DNA from: Deinococcus arcticus
GTDB taxonomy: Bacteria; Deinococcota; Deinococci; Deinococcales; Deinococcaceae
Direction: 5' to 3'
Assembly: GCF_003028415.1 (NCBI RefSeq)
Contig: NZ_PYSV01000001.1
Location: 310,001-374,000 of the forward strand
Length of the DNA: 64,000 nucleotides
Under the pieces are notes generated by a model. That model saw only the letters and a list, made by a program, of their open reading frames with translations. It was not told where the DNA came from and made no database searches. This document shows, piece after piece, positions 32,320 through 43,745 of the stretch (position 1 is its first letter; each line of letters starts with the position of its first letter). The translations under genes and the position numbers were made by a program.

Positions 32320-32826
32320 GTGCGGGTAAGTCCGCCAGCCGCGCGCGCAGGCCGCCTGCTGGGGCTGCTGGTGGCCCTGTGGGTCACGGTCCCCGGGGTG
32401 CTGCACCCCCTGAACCCAGGCTGGCTCTCGGGCGTGAACCTCATTTTCCACGAGGCCGGGCATATGCTGCTGATGTTCGCCGGAGAAATCCCCATGCTGC
32501 TGGGCGGCAGCCTGCTGCAAGTGCTGGTGCCGGGCGCCTGCGTGGCCGCCTTTCTGGGGCGCGGCGACCGCTTCGCCGCTGGCCTGACCACCCTGTGGCT
32601 GGCGCACTCGCTCTCAGGGGTGGCCGCCTACATCCGCGACGCCCCGGGGCGCGACCTGCCGCTGATCACCGGCGACCCCGACACCCATGACTGGTGGCAG
32701 CTGCTGGGCGGCTGGAACGCGCTGGACGCCGCCGATCCCCTGGGACGCTTCGTGCTGTTTCTGGCGTATGCGGCGGTGGTGGGCGGCGTGCTGCTGGCCC
32801 TGTGGGACGAGGTGGCGGCCCCATGA
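32320..32826 (+). CDS. Integral membrane protein with HEAGH metalloprotease-like motif
   Basis: The 168-residue protein has three to four hydrophobic segments. The motif FHEAGHML occurs at about residues 46-53 in a membrane segment, matching the HExxH zinc-binding signature of site-2-type proteases. The family's second motif (NxxPxxxxDG-like) is not obvious; a C-terminal DPDTHDWWQLLGGWNALD could serve. The GTG start at 32320 sits 1 nt after the previous stop. Its stop overlaps the gluQRS start. Confidence 0.7.
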   Translation: MRVSPPAARAGRLLGLLVALWVTVPGVLHPLNPGWLSGVNLIFHEAGHMLLMFAGEIPMLLGGSLLQVLVPGACVAAFLGRGDRFAAGLTTLWLAHSLSGVAAYIRDAPGRDLPLITGDPDTHDWWQLLGGWNALDAADPLGRFVLFLAYAAVVGGVLLALWDEVAAP

Positions 32827-33728
32827 GCGTGGTGGGCCGCTTTGCCCCCAGCCCCACCGGGGCCATGCACCTGGGCAACGCCCGCACCGCGCTGCTGGCG
32901 TGGCTGCATACCCGCGCGCATGGGGGGCGCCACCTCCTGCGCTTTGAAGACCTGGACACCGGCCGCGTGCGCCCCGGGGCCGCCGACGCCACCCGCCGCG
33001 ACCTCGCGTGGCTGGGCCTGGACTGGGACGAAGAGGTGGTGCAGTCTGCCCGATTGCCCCTGTACGAGGCGGCGCTGGCCCGGCTGGACACCTACCCCTG
33101 CACCTGCACCCGCAAGGAGGTACAGGCCGCCATTCAGGCCAGTGCGGGCGCGCCCCACGGCGCCGAGCCGGTGTACCCCGGAAGGTGCCGCGCCGGCACC
33201 GCGCACCCGGGGCGCCCCGCCGCCCGGCGCTGGCGCGTGCCGGACACGGTGGTCTGTGCCCACGACGCCCTGACCGGCCAGACCCTGTGTCAGCACCTGC
33301 CCCGTGACGTGGGGGACCTCGTGCTGCAGCGCAACGACGGCGTGTTCGCCTATCACCTTGCCGTGGTGGTGGACGACGGCGAGGCGGGCGTGACGGACGT
33401 GGTGCGCGGCGCGGACCTGCTGAGCGCCACGCCCCGCCAGGTGGCGCTTCAGGGCGCCCTGGGGCTGCCCACGCCACGCTACCTGCATGTGCCGCTGCTG
33501 CGCGACTACCGGGGCGAGCGGCTGGCCAAGCGCGGCGGCGCCCCGCCCCTGTCGGCCCTGCGTGAAGGCGCAGAGGCCCCGGGCCGCGTCTTGGCCGAAC
33601 TGGCCCGCAGTCTGGGCTGGCTGGTGCCCGCCGAGGTCGGCCTGGACGACTTGCTGCCCCTGTGGCGCGCCGAGCTGGCAAAGGTGGGGTTCTCCACAAA
33701 CTTAGATGACCTGTCTAAGTTGCCCTAA
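32823..33728 (+). CDS. gluQRS: Glutamyl-Q tRNA(Asp) synthetase
   Basis: The 301-residue protein is a truncated GluRS without an anticodon-binding domain; it glutamylates queuosine in tRNA(Asp). Evidence: [21 protein letters not shown] with the HIGH-like HLGN, zinc ligands in PCTCTRKE and the later YPGRC, and a KMSKS-like LAKRGGA. The ATG overlaps the preceding stop as ATGA. Its last codons hold an inverted repeat near the trpB promoter. Confidence 0.93.
   Translation: MSVVGRFAPSPTGAMHLGNARTALLAWLHTRAHGGRHLLRFEDLDTGRVRPGAADATRRDLAWLGLDWDEEVVQSARLPLYEAALARLDTYPCTCTRKEVQAAIQASAGAPHGAEPVYPGRCRAGTAHPGRPAARRWRVPDTVVCAHDALTGQTLCQHLPRDVGDLVLQRNDGVFAYHLAVVVDDGEAGVTDVVRGADLLSATPRQVALQGALGLPTPRYLHVPLLRDYRGERLAKRGGAPPLSALREGAEAPGRVLAELARSLGWLVPAEVGLDDLLPLWRAELAKVGFSTNLDDLSKLP
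33699..33721. promoter_or_regulatory. Palindrome upstream of trpB, inside the end of gluQRS
   Basis: AACTTAGA (33699-33706) and TCTAAGTT (33714-33721) are an 8-bp perfect inverted repeat with a 7-nt spacer, in AT-richer sequence than its surroundings. It centres about 53 bp before the trpB start, where an operator could act, but it could also be a weak stem at the end of gluQRS. Confidence 0.4.
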
Positions 33729-33762
33729 CGCCCGTTCGTCCATCCCCACCTACCCTGAGACC

Positions 33763-35030
<1,268 letters not shown>

Positions 35031-35034
<4 letters not shown>

Positions 35035-35834
35035 CCACCCTGGCCCACACCCGCGGCGCCGCGCGCCTGCACGCCGCCTTTGAGCAGGCCCGCACAGAGG
35101 GCCGCGCCGCCTTCATTCCCTACATGACGGCCGGCTATCCCACCGCCGCCGGCTTTCCAGCCCTGGCGCAGACGCTGCTGGCCCACGCCGACATTCTGGA
35201 AGTGGGCATTCCCTACAGCGATCCCCTGGGCGACGGCCCCACCATTCAGCGCGCCAGCGAGCAGGCCCTGGCGGGCGGCACCAGCACCCGGCACTCGCTG
35301 GCGCTGGTGGCCGGGCTGCGCGCCCAGACCGACAAGCCCATCGTGGTGATGACCTACGTGAATCCCATCTACGCGGTGGGCCCGCGCGAGTTCATGCGGC
35401 TGGCCCAGCGTGCAGGGGTCGACGGCCTGATTCTGCCGGACCTGCCCCCCGATCAGGACCTGGAAATCGCGGAGCTGGCCGCTGAACATGGTCTGGCGGT
35501 CACGTTCCTGATTGCCCCCACCAGCACCCCGGCGCGCGTGGCTTTGGTGGCGCGGGCCTGCACCGGCTTTCTGTACGCCGTCAGCGTGACCGGCGTGACT
35601 GGCGCCCGGGAAGGCGCGGCCCTGGGCGAGGTGCCCGCCATGCTGGCTCTGGCGCGCGAACACGCCCGCGCGCCCATCGCCGTGGGCTTTGGAGTGAAAG
35701 ACGCCGCCACTGCCCGGCAGGTGGCCGGGGTGGCCGACGGCGTGGTGGTGGGCAGCGCCTTTATCACCGCCGCTGCGAATGGCCAGGATGTGGACGCCCT
35801 GGCCGCCAGTATCCGCGCAGGCTGCGTGCGGTAA
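35031..35834 (+). CDS. trpA: Tryptophan synthase alpha chain
   Basis: The 267-residue TIM-barrel protein cleaves indole-3-glycerol phosphate. Catalytic Glu in [15 protein letters not shown] and Asp further along match the family; later [12 protein letters not shown] and [15 protein letters not shown] form the phosphate site. The ATG overlaps the trpB stop as ATGA, so the two are coupled. A GC-rich stem-loop follows. Confidence 0.97.
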
Positions 35835-35850
35835 GGCCACGTACCTTCCG

Positions 35851-35878
35851 GCGGCGGGGTGCCCTCTGGCCCCGCCGC
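35851..35878. terminator. Stem-loop between trpA and the convergent methyltransferase
   Basis: GCGGCGGGG (35851-35859) and CCCCGCCGC (35870-35878) form a 9-bp GC stem with a 10-nt loop. No long T-tract follows, so it is a probable but imperfect terminator for both converging genes. Confidence 0.5.
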
Positions 35879-35889
35879 TGCTGTGGGCT

Positions 35890-36840
35890 TCAGTCCAGCG
35901 CCCAGACCTGCACTTTCAGGTGTTCGGCCTCCGGATAATCCTCGCCGGCCCCGAAGCTCTCCTGCAGCGCCGCCTGCCGCCCCTGTTCGCGCAGGCCCGA
36001 CTGCACCATGCGCCCCAGTTGAGGCCCGGAGACCCCCGCGTGATTCAGCAGCGTCAGCACCCGTCCCCCCGGTGCGGTCACCCGGGCCGCCAGCCCTGCC
36101 AGCCGCGCGTAATCGCGTTCGGCCCGCCACACGCCGCTCTTGCCCCGCGCAAAGCTGGGGGGGTCCAGCACCACCAGGTCAAAGTGGTCACCCCGGCGCT
36201 CCAGCCGGGTCAGCCACTCGAACACGTCGCCGTACAGGAAATCCTGCTCCGGCGCACTCAGGCCGCTCAGGGCGTAGTTGGCCTGCCCCCAGGCCAGCAC
36301 CTTGCGCGACAGGTCCACGTTCTTCACAGCCGCCGCGCCGCCCAGTGCGGCGCTGAGCCCAAAGCCGCAGGTGTAGGCAAAGGTGTTCAGCACCCGCCGC
36401 CCCGCGCTGTGGGCCCGCACCCAGGCGCGCGCCGGCCGGGCGTCGGTAAACAGGCCGGTACTCAGGTCGGCGCCCGGGCGAATCAGGAAGGGCACGCCCG
36501 CCTCGGTCGCCACCAGTTCCGGTAAAGGCTCGCCCCAGACCGGCTCCGGCGGCGAGAGCTGGTCGCGGGCCACGTTCGCCGCGTGCCGGGCTTCCACCGG
36601 GCGGCGCTTGAGGTACACGGCCTGCACCCCAGCCACCTCGCCCCACTGGGCGGCCAGTGCGGTTTCCTGGGTGGCTGTCAGCGGGGCATAGAGATTCAGA
36701 ACGCCCGCGCGGCCGGCCAGATCGAGGGCATAGACGCCGTGGGTTTCCGTGGTGTGGGCGGCGCGGTACAGCGCGCTGCCCTGCGCGCTCAGGTGGGCGC
36801 GGCGCGTCAGCAGGGCGGCGGGGTCGGGCAGTCGGTTCAC
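35890..36840 (-). CDS. Class I rRNA methyltransferase (RlmI-like)
   Basis: The 316-residue protein has an N-terminal PUA-like region (to about 90) and a SAM-binding domain. The SAM loop is [15 protein letters not shown], the catalytic motif [17 protein letters not shown] and a late [11 protein letters not shown]. The family methylates C5 of a 23S rRNA cytidine, although the exact position is not certain. The GTG at 36840 follows TACACT (36848-36853) by 7 nt. Confidence 0.88.
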   Translation of the reverse strand: MNRLPDPAALLTRRAHLSAQGSALYRAAHTTETHGVYALDLAGRAGVLNLYAPLTATQETALAAQWGEVAGVQAVYLKRRPVEARHAANVARDQLSPPEPVWGEPLPELVATEAGVPFLIRPGADLSTGLFTDARPARAWVRAHSAGRRVLNTFAYTCGFGLSAALGGAAAVKNVDLSRKVLAWGQANYALSGLSAPEQDFLYGDVFEWLTRLERRGDHFDLVVLDPPSFARGKSGVWRAERDYARLAGLAARVTAPGGRVLTLLNHAGVSGPQLGRMVQSGLREQGRQAALQESFGAGEDYPEAEHLKVQVWALD

Positions 36841-36920
36841 GGGCCCGAGTGTACGCGCCCAGCTGCAAAAGGGGAGAGGGGCGCATGGCCCCTCCCCCCC
36901 GTGTCCATCCGCTGTCCGCT

Positions 36921-37840
<920 letters not shown>

Positions 37841-37844
<4 letters not shown>

Positions 37845-37879
37845 GGCCGCACCGTCCGAATTCCACACACAATCTGCAT
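37841..37879 (-). CDS. 12-codon upstream ORF overlapping the mraY start
   Basis: ATG at 37879 opens [12 protein letters not shown] and a TGA that overlaps the mraY ATG as ATGA. A TAGGCT box (37891-37896) ends 11 nt before its ATG. Translation would deliver ribosomes to mraY by coupling. Short length alone makes it tentative, but the same arrangement occurs at 40790. Confidence 0.45.
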
Positions 37880-37930
37880 CTCAACCGGGGAGCCTACCAC
37901 GCGCCCTGACCGGGCAGGCGGGTGGCCGGT

Positions 37931-38707
37931 TCAGTCCCCGGCCGCCTGGGCCGCTGCCCGGATGGCGCGGCTCAGGGCCGGCGGCACCGGCTCGTGCGCC
38001 TCCAGATGGGCCAGGAGCGCCAGCGCCGCCTGGGGCGTGCCCGCGTACCCTGGCGTAAAGGCCGGCAGGCGCGCGGCCAGTCCGGGGGCCCGCGCCTCCA
38101 GTCGCCGCTCGGGGCTGAAGGGGTCTGCGCCGGTGGCGGGCAGCGCCCCGCGCGCCGCTTCCAGGGCCAGCACATGCCCCAGTGCATAGTCCTGCACAAA
38201 CTTCAGGGCGCTCAGCCGCTCGCCGCGCCCGTAGCGCCCCAGACCCACCAGCAGGTTGGTCAGCGCCTCACCCAGATGGTGGGCGTGCTGCGCTGGGGTG
38301 ATGGGTCCGGCCAGCGCCGCTTCGCCCTCCGGCAGCAGGCCGGAAAAGTCCGGCGCCGCCCAGACCACTCGCGCGCCCGCCAGCGGCAGTTCGGGCAGGC
38401 GCGCCGCTTCAAAGGCCGCGTACTCGGCATAGAGGCCGTCCCCGAACAGCACCTTGGCGCCGTCGGGCGTGTTGCGGAAGGTGTAGGCCAGCGGCGCGGC
38501 CTGTGCCAGCCACGCGCTGTCCAGAAACGGGCCCACCTGCCCCGGGCGGGCAATCACAAAAAAGTCCAGGTCGGACCAGCGGTCCAGCCGTGCCAGCTCG
38601 CGCCCCACAGAGCCCAGGCCCAGCAGCGCCAGCGCGTGCCCTGTCTGGGCCACCACCTGGGCAATGTCGTTCAGGCGCGAGAGCAGGGCGTGAGGTGAAG
38701 TGGGCAC
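37931..38707 (-). CDS. Nucleotidyltransferase-fold protein
   Basis: The 258-residue protein has the pol-beta superfamily signature [21 protein letters not shown], with the GS pair and the DLD metal-binding aspartates in place. A helical C-terminal half (about 130-250; [34 protein letters not shown]) resembles the HEPN-like region of antibiotic or tRNA-type transferases. Substrate unknown. The GTG at 38707 has no clear box. It follows a secreted protein gene on the same strand. Confidence 0.82.
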   Translation of the reverse strand: MPTSPHALLSRLNDIAQVVAQTGHALALLGLGSVGRELARLDRWSDLDFFVIARPGQVGPFLDSAWLAQAAPLAYTFRNTPDGAKVLFGDGLYAEYAAFEAARLPELPLAGARVVWAAPDFSGLLPEGEAALAGPITPAQHAHHLGEALTNLLVGLGRYGRGERLSALKFVQDYALGHVLALEAARGALPATGADPFSPERRLEARAPGLAARLPAFTPGYAGTPQAALALLAHLEAHEPVPPALSRAIRAAAQAAGD

Positions 38708-38736
38708 GCCCTGTTCTACCTCACCCGGGCCAGCCG

Positions 38737-39189
38737 TCAGTTGGCCAGGTAGCGGATAAAGTCGCGCATCTCGTTCACGCAGGCCCCAGCGCCCTCGGCA
38801 GCGCTGCTGCCCGTCACGGTGCGCAGCAGACCGCTGTCACTCAGAAACAGCTGGCTGACGCGGTAACTGGTGCCGCCTTCCTTGAAATCGTAGGCGGCCA
38901 GCACGCTCCAGCGGCCCGCACGGTCCACCGGCTGCGTAACCACGTTGCGCACGCTGCGCCCCAGGCTTTCTTGCAGCTTCAGGGCAAAGGTGCGCGCCTC
39001 ATCCGGGGTGGCGAAACTGGGAAAAGCCTGGCCGTGGCGCTCCTCGCGCATCAGGCAGCTGCCGCTGGCGTCGGTCCAGTAGTTGGCGTCGCCCCCCACC
39101 GGGGTCCAGCCGGGCATGGGCACAATCAGGGCGTGGGCGCTGGAGAGACTCAGCGCGGCAAGGGCAGCGGGGAGCAGGAGGCGGCGCAT
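38737..39189 (-). CDS. Secreted hypothetical protein
   Basis: The 150-residue protein has a signal peptide (MRRLLLPAALAALSLSSAHAL). The mature part contains two cysteines (GSCLMREE and GACVNEMR) that could form a disulfide. Family unknown. TAGCTT (39198-39203) lies 8 nt before the ATG at 39189; a TTG at 39192 is an alternative start. It lies between the GNAT gene and the nucleotidyltransferase on the same strand. Confidence 0.72.
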   Translation of the reverse strand: MRRLLLPAALAALSLSSAHALIVPMPGWTPVGGDANYWTDASGSCLMREERHGQAFPSFATPDEARTFALKLQESLGRSVRNVVTQPVDRAGRWSVLAAYDFKEGGTSYRVSQLFLSDSGLLRTVTGSSAAEGAGACVNEMRDFIRYLAN

Positions 39190-39235
39190 CAAGCGCCAAG
39201 CTACCAGACCTCTGATGACAATCTTGAGCCTTTTC

Positions 39236-39871
39236 TCATGTTGTGTGGGGATGGTTGGGCCCCACCAGGCGGTCCAGCCGCCGGTCCAGCGCGGCCCGCA
39301 CGCCCGGCCACTCGGCAGCCAGAATGCTGAACATCACGCTGTCGCGCGCCTGTCCATCTGGCCGCACCTGATAGGCCCGCAGCACCCCCTCCTGCACCGC
39401 CCCCAGGCGCCGCATGGCCCGCAGACTGCGCTCGTTGCGGGCGTCCACCTTGAACTGCACCCGCCCGGCGCCCAGCGCCTCAAAGGCCCGGGCCAGCAGC
39501 AGCCGTTTGGCGTCCGGGTTCACGGCCGTGCCCTGCGCGGCGGGCAGCAGCATGGTGCCGATCTCGGCCCAGCGGTCCTCGGGCCGCACCTCGCTGTAGC
39601 TGACGCGCCCGACCACCGGCCCCGCCGTGCCCAGCCGCACCGCAAAATTGACCCGGCGCGGCAATGCGTTCAGGCGCTCGATGTACTCGGCCCAGGCCGG
39701 GACCGTCTGCGCTGTGGGCCCGCCCCGGGCCAGAAAACGAATGGTGTCCTCGGTGGCCCCGGCGTGCAGGTCGGCGGCGTGCTCGGGGCGCAGGGCTTCC
39801 AGCGTGACCGCCCGCCCCGGCAGGGTGGGCGCGCGCAGCCATTCAGGGGCGGGGGCTGGCAGATCAGTCAT
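39236..39871 (-). CDS. GNAT N-acetyltransferase (RimJ/RimL type)
   Basis: The 211-residue protein has the long GNAT layout of ribosomal-protein or aminoglycoside-type acetyltransferases: VTLEALRPEHAADLHA, VVGRVSYSEVRPEDRWAEIGTML, LLLARAFEALGAGRVQFKVDARNERSLRAMRRLGAVQEGVLR. TACGCT lies about 10 nt before the ATG at 39871. Target unknown. Confidence 0.88.
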   Translation of the reverse strand: MTDLPAPAPEWLRAPTLPGRAVTLEALRPEHAADLHAGATEDTIRFLARGGPTAQTVPAWAEYIERLNALPRRVNFAVRLGTAGPVVGRVSYSEVRPEDRWAEIGTMLLPAAQGTAVNPDAKRLLLARAFEALGAGRVQFKVDARNERSLRAMRRLGAVQEGVLRAYQVRPDGQARDSVMFSILAAEWPGVRAALDRRLDRLVGPNHPHTT

Positions 39872-39929
39872 CTTGCTGCCCAGCGTAGCCCAGGGTGTGT
39901 GGGCCGGGGGCGTACCGGTGGCGGGGTGT

Positions 39930-40097
39930 CTAGCGGCGCTCCAGGTCGTGCACGCGCTGTTCAAGGTCATGAACGCGCTGGCTCTGGCCCGGCTGGCTGG
40001 CCCGCCTGATCAACCAGAGCACCAGCCAGAGGCCGACGAGCAGTGCGGTCGCAACCACGAGCAGCATCAGCAGTTCCAGGAGACCAGAAGAGGGCAT
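39930..40097 (-). CDS. Small membrane protein with heptad tail
   Basis: The 55-residue frame has one membrane segment (LLVVATALLVGLWLVLWLI), a short linker and a charged tail with an exact tandem repeat RVHDLEQ-RVHDLER, a short coiled coil. Looks like a small structural membrane protein. No clear promoter; an in-frame GTG at 40118 is an alternative start. Confidence 0.5.
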   Translation of the reverse strand: MPSSGLLELLMLLVVATALLVGLWLVLWLIRRASQPGQSQRVHDLEQRVHDLERR

Positions 40098-40130
40098 ACG
40101 TGCAGTACGCCTGTCCACGGCCCCAGGTTC

Positions 40131-40280
40131 CTAAGGACGTTGCCCATCATGGTGCGACTGTTCAGGAGAGCACCGAACAGTCTCCATGCCCGGGGCAAAG
40201 CCCTTTGTTCGCTTCTCGCGCTGCGGCGCCGCTGTCTCCGCCCGCTCGGTTGATCGGGGGCTTGGCAGCGAACGACTTAG
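40131..40280 (+). repeat. Dispersed repeat B, copy 2 (full length)
   Basis: This 150-bp copy is the longest. It has CTAAG at the left end and CTTAG at the right, the hairpin GACTGTTC/GAACAGTC around 40157-40184, the GGCGCCGCTGTC block and TTGATC. On the minus strand its right end supplies the TAA stop of rlmH. Confidence 0.88.
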
Positions 40281-40717
40281 CCCCGGTGGTACGGCTCGCC
40301 CGCACTGATGGTCCCGGCCCGGTACAGGGCTTCGAGCAGCACCACCATCGCCAGATCGTGCGGCAGGGTCAGCTGGCCCAGGCTCCACAACCGGGCCGCC
40401 CCGGCGCGCAGCTCGTCGGTGTGGCCGTCCGGGCCGCCCACCGCAAAGGCCAGTTCGCCCACGCCGGAGACCGCCTGCGCGTCCAGAAAGGCACTCAGCC
40501 CCTCGGAGGTGAACTGCGCGCCGCGCGGGTCCAGCAGCACCAGCGGCGCGCGCCCGGCGGCCCGGCGCACCGCCCCGCTTTCCTGCGCCTGGGTGCGGGC
40601 AGAGACCCGCGTGACCTGCACGCGGTGAAAGCGCCGCAGCCGCTTTTCGTATTCATCCCACCCGGCCCGGGCATAAGCCAGCTTGGGTTCACCAACGGTA
40701 ATCAGGTGCAGGCGCAC
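40277..40717 (-). CDS. rlmH: 23S rRNA pseudouridine-1915 N3-methyltransferase
   Basis: The 146-residue SPOUT enzyme matches RlmH: N-terminal MRLHLITVGEPKLAYARAGW, LVLLDPRGAQFTSEGLSAFL, ELAFAVGGPDGHTDELRAGA and the C-terminal LPHDLAMVVLLEALYRAGTISAGEPYHRG. TAAGCT (40725-40730) lies 7 nt before the GTG at 40717. Its stop TAA falls inside the terminal CTAAG of repeat B copy 2, so the repeat abuts the gene exactly. Confidence 0.95.
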   Translation of the reverse strand: MRLHLITVGEPKLAYARAGWDEYEKRLRRFHRVQVTRVSARTQAQESGAVRRAAGRAPLVLLDPRGAQFTSEGLSAFLDAQAVSGVGELAFAVGGPDGHTDELRAGAARLWSLGQLTLPHDLAMVVLLEALYRAGTISAGEPYHRG

Positions 40718-40789
40718 GCGGGGCAGCTTACGGCATTTCGCAGGCGCCCACGGTTCTCGGCTGCAGGGCTCGCCCGCTACACTGGGCGC

Positions 40790-40828
40790 ATGCCAGCCTT
40801 GACCCTTTGCCCTGCAGGTGGGGCATGA
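40790..40828 (+). CDS. 12-codon upstream ORF overlapping the next gene
   Basis: TACACT (40778-40783) ends 6 nt before an ATG that opens MPALTLCPAGGA and a stop overlapping the ATG at 40825 as ATGA. The start signals belong to the leader ORF, not the gene, so the gene is probably reached by translational coupling, helped by an AGGTGG sequence. This is the better of two similar arrangements. Confidence 0.5.
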   Translation: MPALTLCPAGGA

Positions 40829-41253
40829 ATTACGCGGCCACGCTGGCGGTGCTGGTGGTGCTGGCCTTCAGCTTTCCGCTGACCGTGCAGCTGGGGGCCC
40901 GCATCGGGGTGCCGGAGGCGGTGACGCTCTCAGTGCTGGGGGCCGCCCTGACCTTCAGCCTCGCCACCTTTCTGGTGCGCTGGCAGGTCAACCGCCACCG
41001 CGCGCAGCTGGCGCGGCTGGACACGGCGCGCGCGCAGGTGGCCGCCGAACCGGACAACCCCCGCGCGTATTTTGTGGGGGGCGAGCATCTGGGCGCGCTG
41101 CTGCTGCGTCTGGACCGCCGCCGGGAAGCGGCCGAGGTGATTGACCGCTACGCCCGGCTGGGCGGCGCGCGCGAGGGCGAGATCGTGGCGCTGCGTGAAG
41201 CGCAGTCGGCGGCCGAACGCCGCGTGCGCCGCGCGCAGGGGAGGGACACATGA
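40825..41253 (+). CDS. Membrane protein with TPR-like tail
   Basis: The 142-residue protein has two N-terminal membrane segments (about 5-25 and 34-55) and a helical tail (LDTARAQVAAEPDNPRAYFVGGEHLGALLLRLDRRREAAEVIDRYARLGG) like one TPR. Translation is probably coupled to the 12-codon upstream ORF. It is the first of a run ending in rsmI, all overlapping. Confidence 0.72.
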   Translation: MNYAATLAVLVVLAFSFPLTVQLGARIGVPEAVTLSVLGAALTFSLATFLVRWQVNRHRAQLARLDTARAQVAAEPDNPRAYFVGGEHLGALLLRLDRRREAAEVIDRYARLGGAREGEIVALREAQSAAERRVRRAQGRDT

Positions 41254-41483
41254 AAGCGTACAAAGGCGTCGTGGAAAACGGCGTGGTGGTGATTATCGGC
41301 GGCCGTCTGCCCGAGGGCGCGGTCGTGACCGTGACCGTGGGCGAGGGCGAACTGCTGCGCGCCCGCATTACCAACGTGCTCAAGCGGCCCCGCAAGGTGC
41401 GCGTGCGCCTGAAGCCCACGCCGGGGCTGGCCACCAGCGCCCTGGGCTCCCTGGCCGCGCCGCACCCGGGGGCCGATGACTGA
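41250..41483 (+). CDS. DUF104-like small protein (antitoxin-like beta protein)
   Basis: The 77-residue protein starts MKAYKGVVENGVVVIIGG, then LPEGAVVTVTVGEGE, recalling AF2212/DUF104 antitoxins (short beta-rich KGV...ENGVI..LPEG). No toxin gene is adjacent. The ATG overlaps the previous stop and its end overlaps rsmI by 8 nt. Function here is uncertain. Confidence 0.6.
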   Translation: MKAYKGVVENGVVVIIGGRLPEGAVVTVTVGEGELLRARITNVLKRPRKVRVRLKPTPGLATSALGSLAAPHPGADD

Positions 41484-42426
41484 GCCTGACCTGAACCCTG
41501 CGGGCCTGCCTGACAAGCTGCCCGACGAGGCGTGGCCCGCCGACGAGCCGCCCAGCGACGACACCAATGACGGGGCCGGCAACGACACCGGGGCCGATCC
41601 CGGCGACGCGCGGCTGTGGCTGGTCCCCACCCCGGTGGGCAACCTGGGCGACATTACCCTGCGCGCCCTGGCGGTGTTGCGCGGGGCCGACGCCGTGGCC
41701 TGCGAGGACACCCGCCGCACCGGCGCGCTGCTGACCCATCTGGGCATCCGCAAGCCGCTGGTGCGCCTGGACGCCCACACCATGAACCGCGCGCCGCAGG
41801 TGCTGGAGCGCCACCCCCGGCTGGCCTACGTGAGCGATGCGGGCACCCCCGGCATCAGCGACCCTGGCGCCGAGCTGGTGCAGGCGGCGCTGGCCGCCGA
41901 CGTGCCCGTGGAGGTGCTGCCCGGGGCCACCGCCCTGATTCCCGCACTGGTGCTCTCAGGCCTGCCGGCCGGGCGCTTTACCTTTGAAGGCTTCCTGCCC
42001 CGCTCCGGCCGGGAGCGCCGCGAGCGCCTGGCCGCCGTGGCCGCCCGGGAAGAAACGTCCGTGCTGTACGAAAGCCCCCACCGCCTGCACGCCACCCTGC
42101 AGGACCTCGCGGCGGCCTGCGGCGAGACGCGGCCCGCCAGCGTCACCCGTGAACTCAGCAAGCGCTTTGAAGAGACTGCGCGCGGCACCCTGGCCGAACT
42201 GGCCGCGCATTTCGCAGCGGGCGTGCGCGGCGAGATCGTGCTGGTGCTGGGCGGCCGTGACCGCGCCGAGGCGGCCCCCCAGACCGATTTTGCGGCCCTG
42301 GCCCGCACCCTGGCCGAGGCCGGCCACAGCGTCAGGGATATACGTGAAGCGTTGCAGCGCCAGGGTTTGCGTAAGAATGACGCTTACACGCTGGCGCTTC
42401 AGATCACCGGAAGCGCTTCCGACTGA
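41476..42426 (+). CDS. rsmI: 16S rRNA (cytidine-1402-2'-O)-methyltransferase
   Basis: The 316-residue protein carries an acidic N-terminal extension of about 45 residues before the catalytic part. Family motifs: PTPVGNLGDITLRAL, ACEDTRRTGALL, VSDAGTPGISDPG and the PGATALIPALVLSGLP loop. The N-terminal extension, rich in Asp and Gly, is unusual. It overlaps the small gene before it by 8 nt. Confidence 0.95.
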   Translation: MTEPDLNPAGLPDKLPDEAWPADEPPSDDTNDGAGNDTGADPGDARLWLVPTPVGNLGDITLRALAVLRGADAVACEDTRRTGALLTHLGIRKPLVRLDAHTMNRAPQVLERHPRLAYVSDAGTPGISDPGAELVQAALAADVPVEVLPGATALIPALVLSGLPAGRFTFEGFLPRSGRERRERLAAVAAREETSVLYESPHRLHATLQDLAAACGETRPASVTRELSKRFEETARGTLAELAAHFAAGVRGEIVLVLGGRDRAEAAPQTDFAALARTLAEAGHSVRDIREALQRQGLRKNDAYTLALQITGSASD

Positions 42427-42471
42427 GCCCCTCCCCGACGTCCACCCGATCCCTGAAACGAGGCCCGATCC

Positions 42472-43482
42472 ATGACCGATGTTCCGCACTGCCCTCCTCA
42501 ACCCAACCCCGCCGGCCTGCGCCGCGTCGCCGTGCTGACCAGCGGCGGCGACGCCCCCGGCATGAACGCCGCCATCCGCGCCGTGGTGCGCACCGCTGCC
42601 TCACAGGGCATTGAGGTGATTGGCGTGCGCCGGGGCTTTTCCGGCCTGCACCGGGGCGACTTCGTGACCCTGGGCCCACGGGACGTGGCCAACACCATTC
42701 AGCGCGGCGGCACCATCCTGCTGTCGGCGCGCAGTTCCACGTGGCGCACCCCCGAGGGCCGCGCCCGGGGCGCCCGGCACCTGCGCGCCCACGATGTGGA
42801 CGCCCTGATTGTGATTGGCGGCGACGGCTCGTTTCACGGCGCCCACTTTCTGCAGCAGGAACACGACATTCCGGTGATTGGCCTGCCCGGCACCATTGAC
42901 AACGACCTGTACGGCACCGACCACACCATCGGCTACTTCACGGCGGTGGAAACCGCGCTGGACGCCGTGGACAAGCTGCGCGACACGGGCGCCAGTCATG
43001 AGCGCATCTTCGTGATTGAAGTGATGGGCCGCCACGCCGGCCACATTGCCCTGGACGTGGCGGTGGCGGGCGGCGCCGAGGAAGTGTTTATTCCGGAAGA
43101 CGCCAAGGACATGAACAGCGTGCTGGACACGGTGCGCAGCAGCGTCAAGCGCGGCAAGCTGGGCAGCATCATTATCGTGGCCGAGGGCTATCCGGGCGGC
43201 GCCACCGGCGTGGCGGCGGCCATTCAGGAGGGCACGGGCATGGAAACCCGCGTGAGCATCCTGGGCCACATCCAGCGCGGCGGCACCCCGGTGTCCTCGG
43301 ACCGCATTCTGGCCAGCCGCCTGGGCGAGGCCGCCGTGTACGCCCTGATGGAGGGCCGCAAGGGCGTGATGATCGGCCGCCAGAATCATGAGGTGAGCTA
43401 CACGCCCCTGAACGAAACCTGGGAGCAGCGCAAGGACGTGAGCCGCGACCTGTACCGCTGCGCCCGTACCCTGAGTATCTGA
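42472..43482 (+). CDS. pfkA: ATP-dependent 6-phosphofructokinase
   Basis: The 336-residue protein catalyses the committed step of glycolysis. Conserved pieces: [51 protein letters not shown] and [10 protein letters not shown]. It lies 45 nt after rsmI without a clear -10 box, so may be co-transcribed. Confidence 0.96.
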   Translation: MTDVPHCPPQPNPAGLRRVAVLTSGGDAPGMNAAIRAVVRTAASQGIEVIGVRRGFSGLHRGDFVTLGPRDVANTIQRGGTILLSARSSTWRTPEGRARGARHLRAHDVDALIVIGGDGSFHGAHFLQQEHDIPVIGLPGTIDNDLYGTDHTIGYFTAVETALDAVDKLRDTGASHERIFVIEVMGRHAGHIALDVAVAGGAEEVFIPEDAKDMNSVLDTVRSSVKRGKLGSIIIVAEGYPGGATGVAAAIQEGTGMETRVSILGHIQRGGTPVSSDRILASRLGEAAVYALMEGRKGVMIGRQNHEVSYTPLNETWEQRKDVSRDLYRCARTLSI

Positions 43483-43599
43483 TCCAGCGGCAGCAGGGCG
43501 CCTCTGAGGGCGTGGAACTGATACGGCCTGCCCTCTGTTGCGCCGCCACCTCGGCACAGCGCCAATGTGCCGGCGCCACGCCCGGAGGAGGGTTACTTG

Positions 43600-43745
43600 C
43601 CCCCCCCCGCACTGCGGCGCCGCTTGACAGGTCCACTTCAGTCGCTCGCTGCCAAGCCCCCGATCAACCGAGCGGGCGGGGACCGCGGCGCCGCAGCGCG
43701 AGTGGCGAAGCACCGTTGGCCTGGGGGACGGGCGAGGGACTTCAC
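43600..43745 (-). repeat. Repeat B, inverted truncated copy, with flanking segment
   Basis: The 3' half of B in reverse (TCGCTCGCTGCCAAGCCCCC, GATCAACCGAGCGGG, GGCGCCGCAGCGCGAG) is followed near 43715 by CCGTTGGCCTGGGGGA, as at 28521. The 411-base gap between pfkA and the next gene holds this element and a TACGCT promoter box at 43881. Confidence 0.75.

Noticed and set aside
41250..41483. Toxin-antitoxin pair
   Set aside because: The protein looks like an antitoxin, but its neighbours are a membrane/TPR protein and rsmI, not a toxin.
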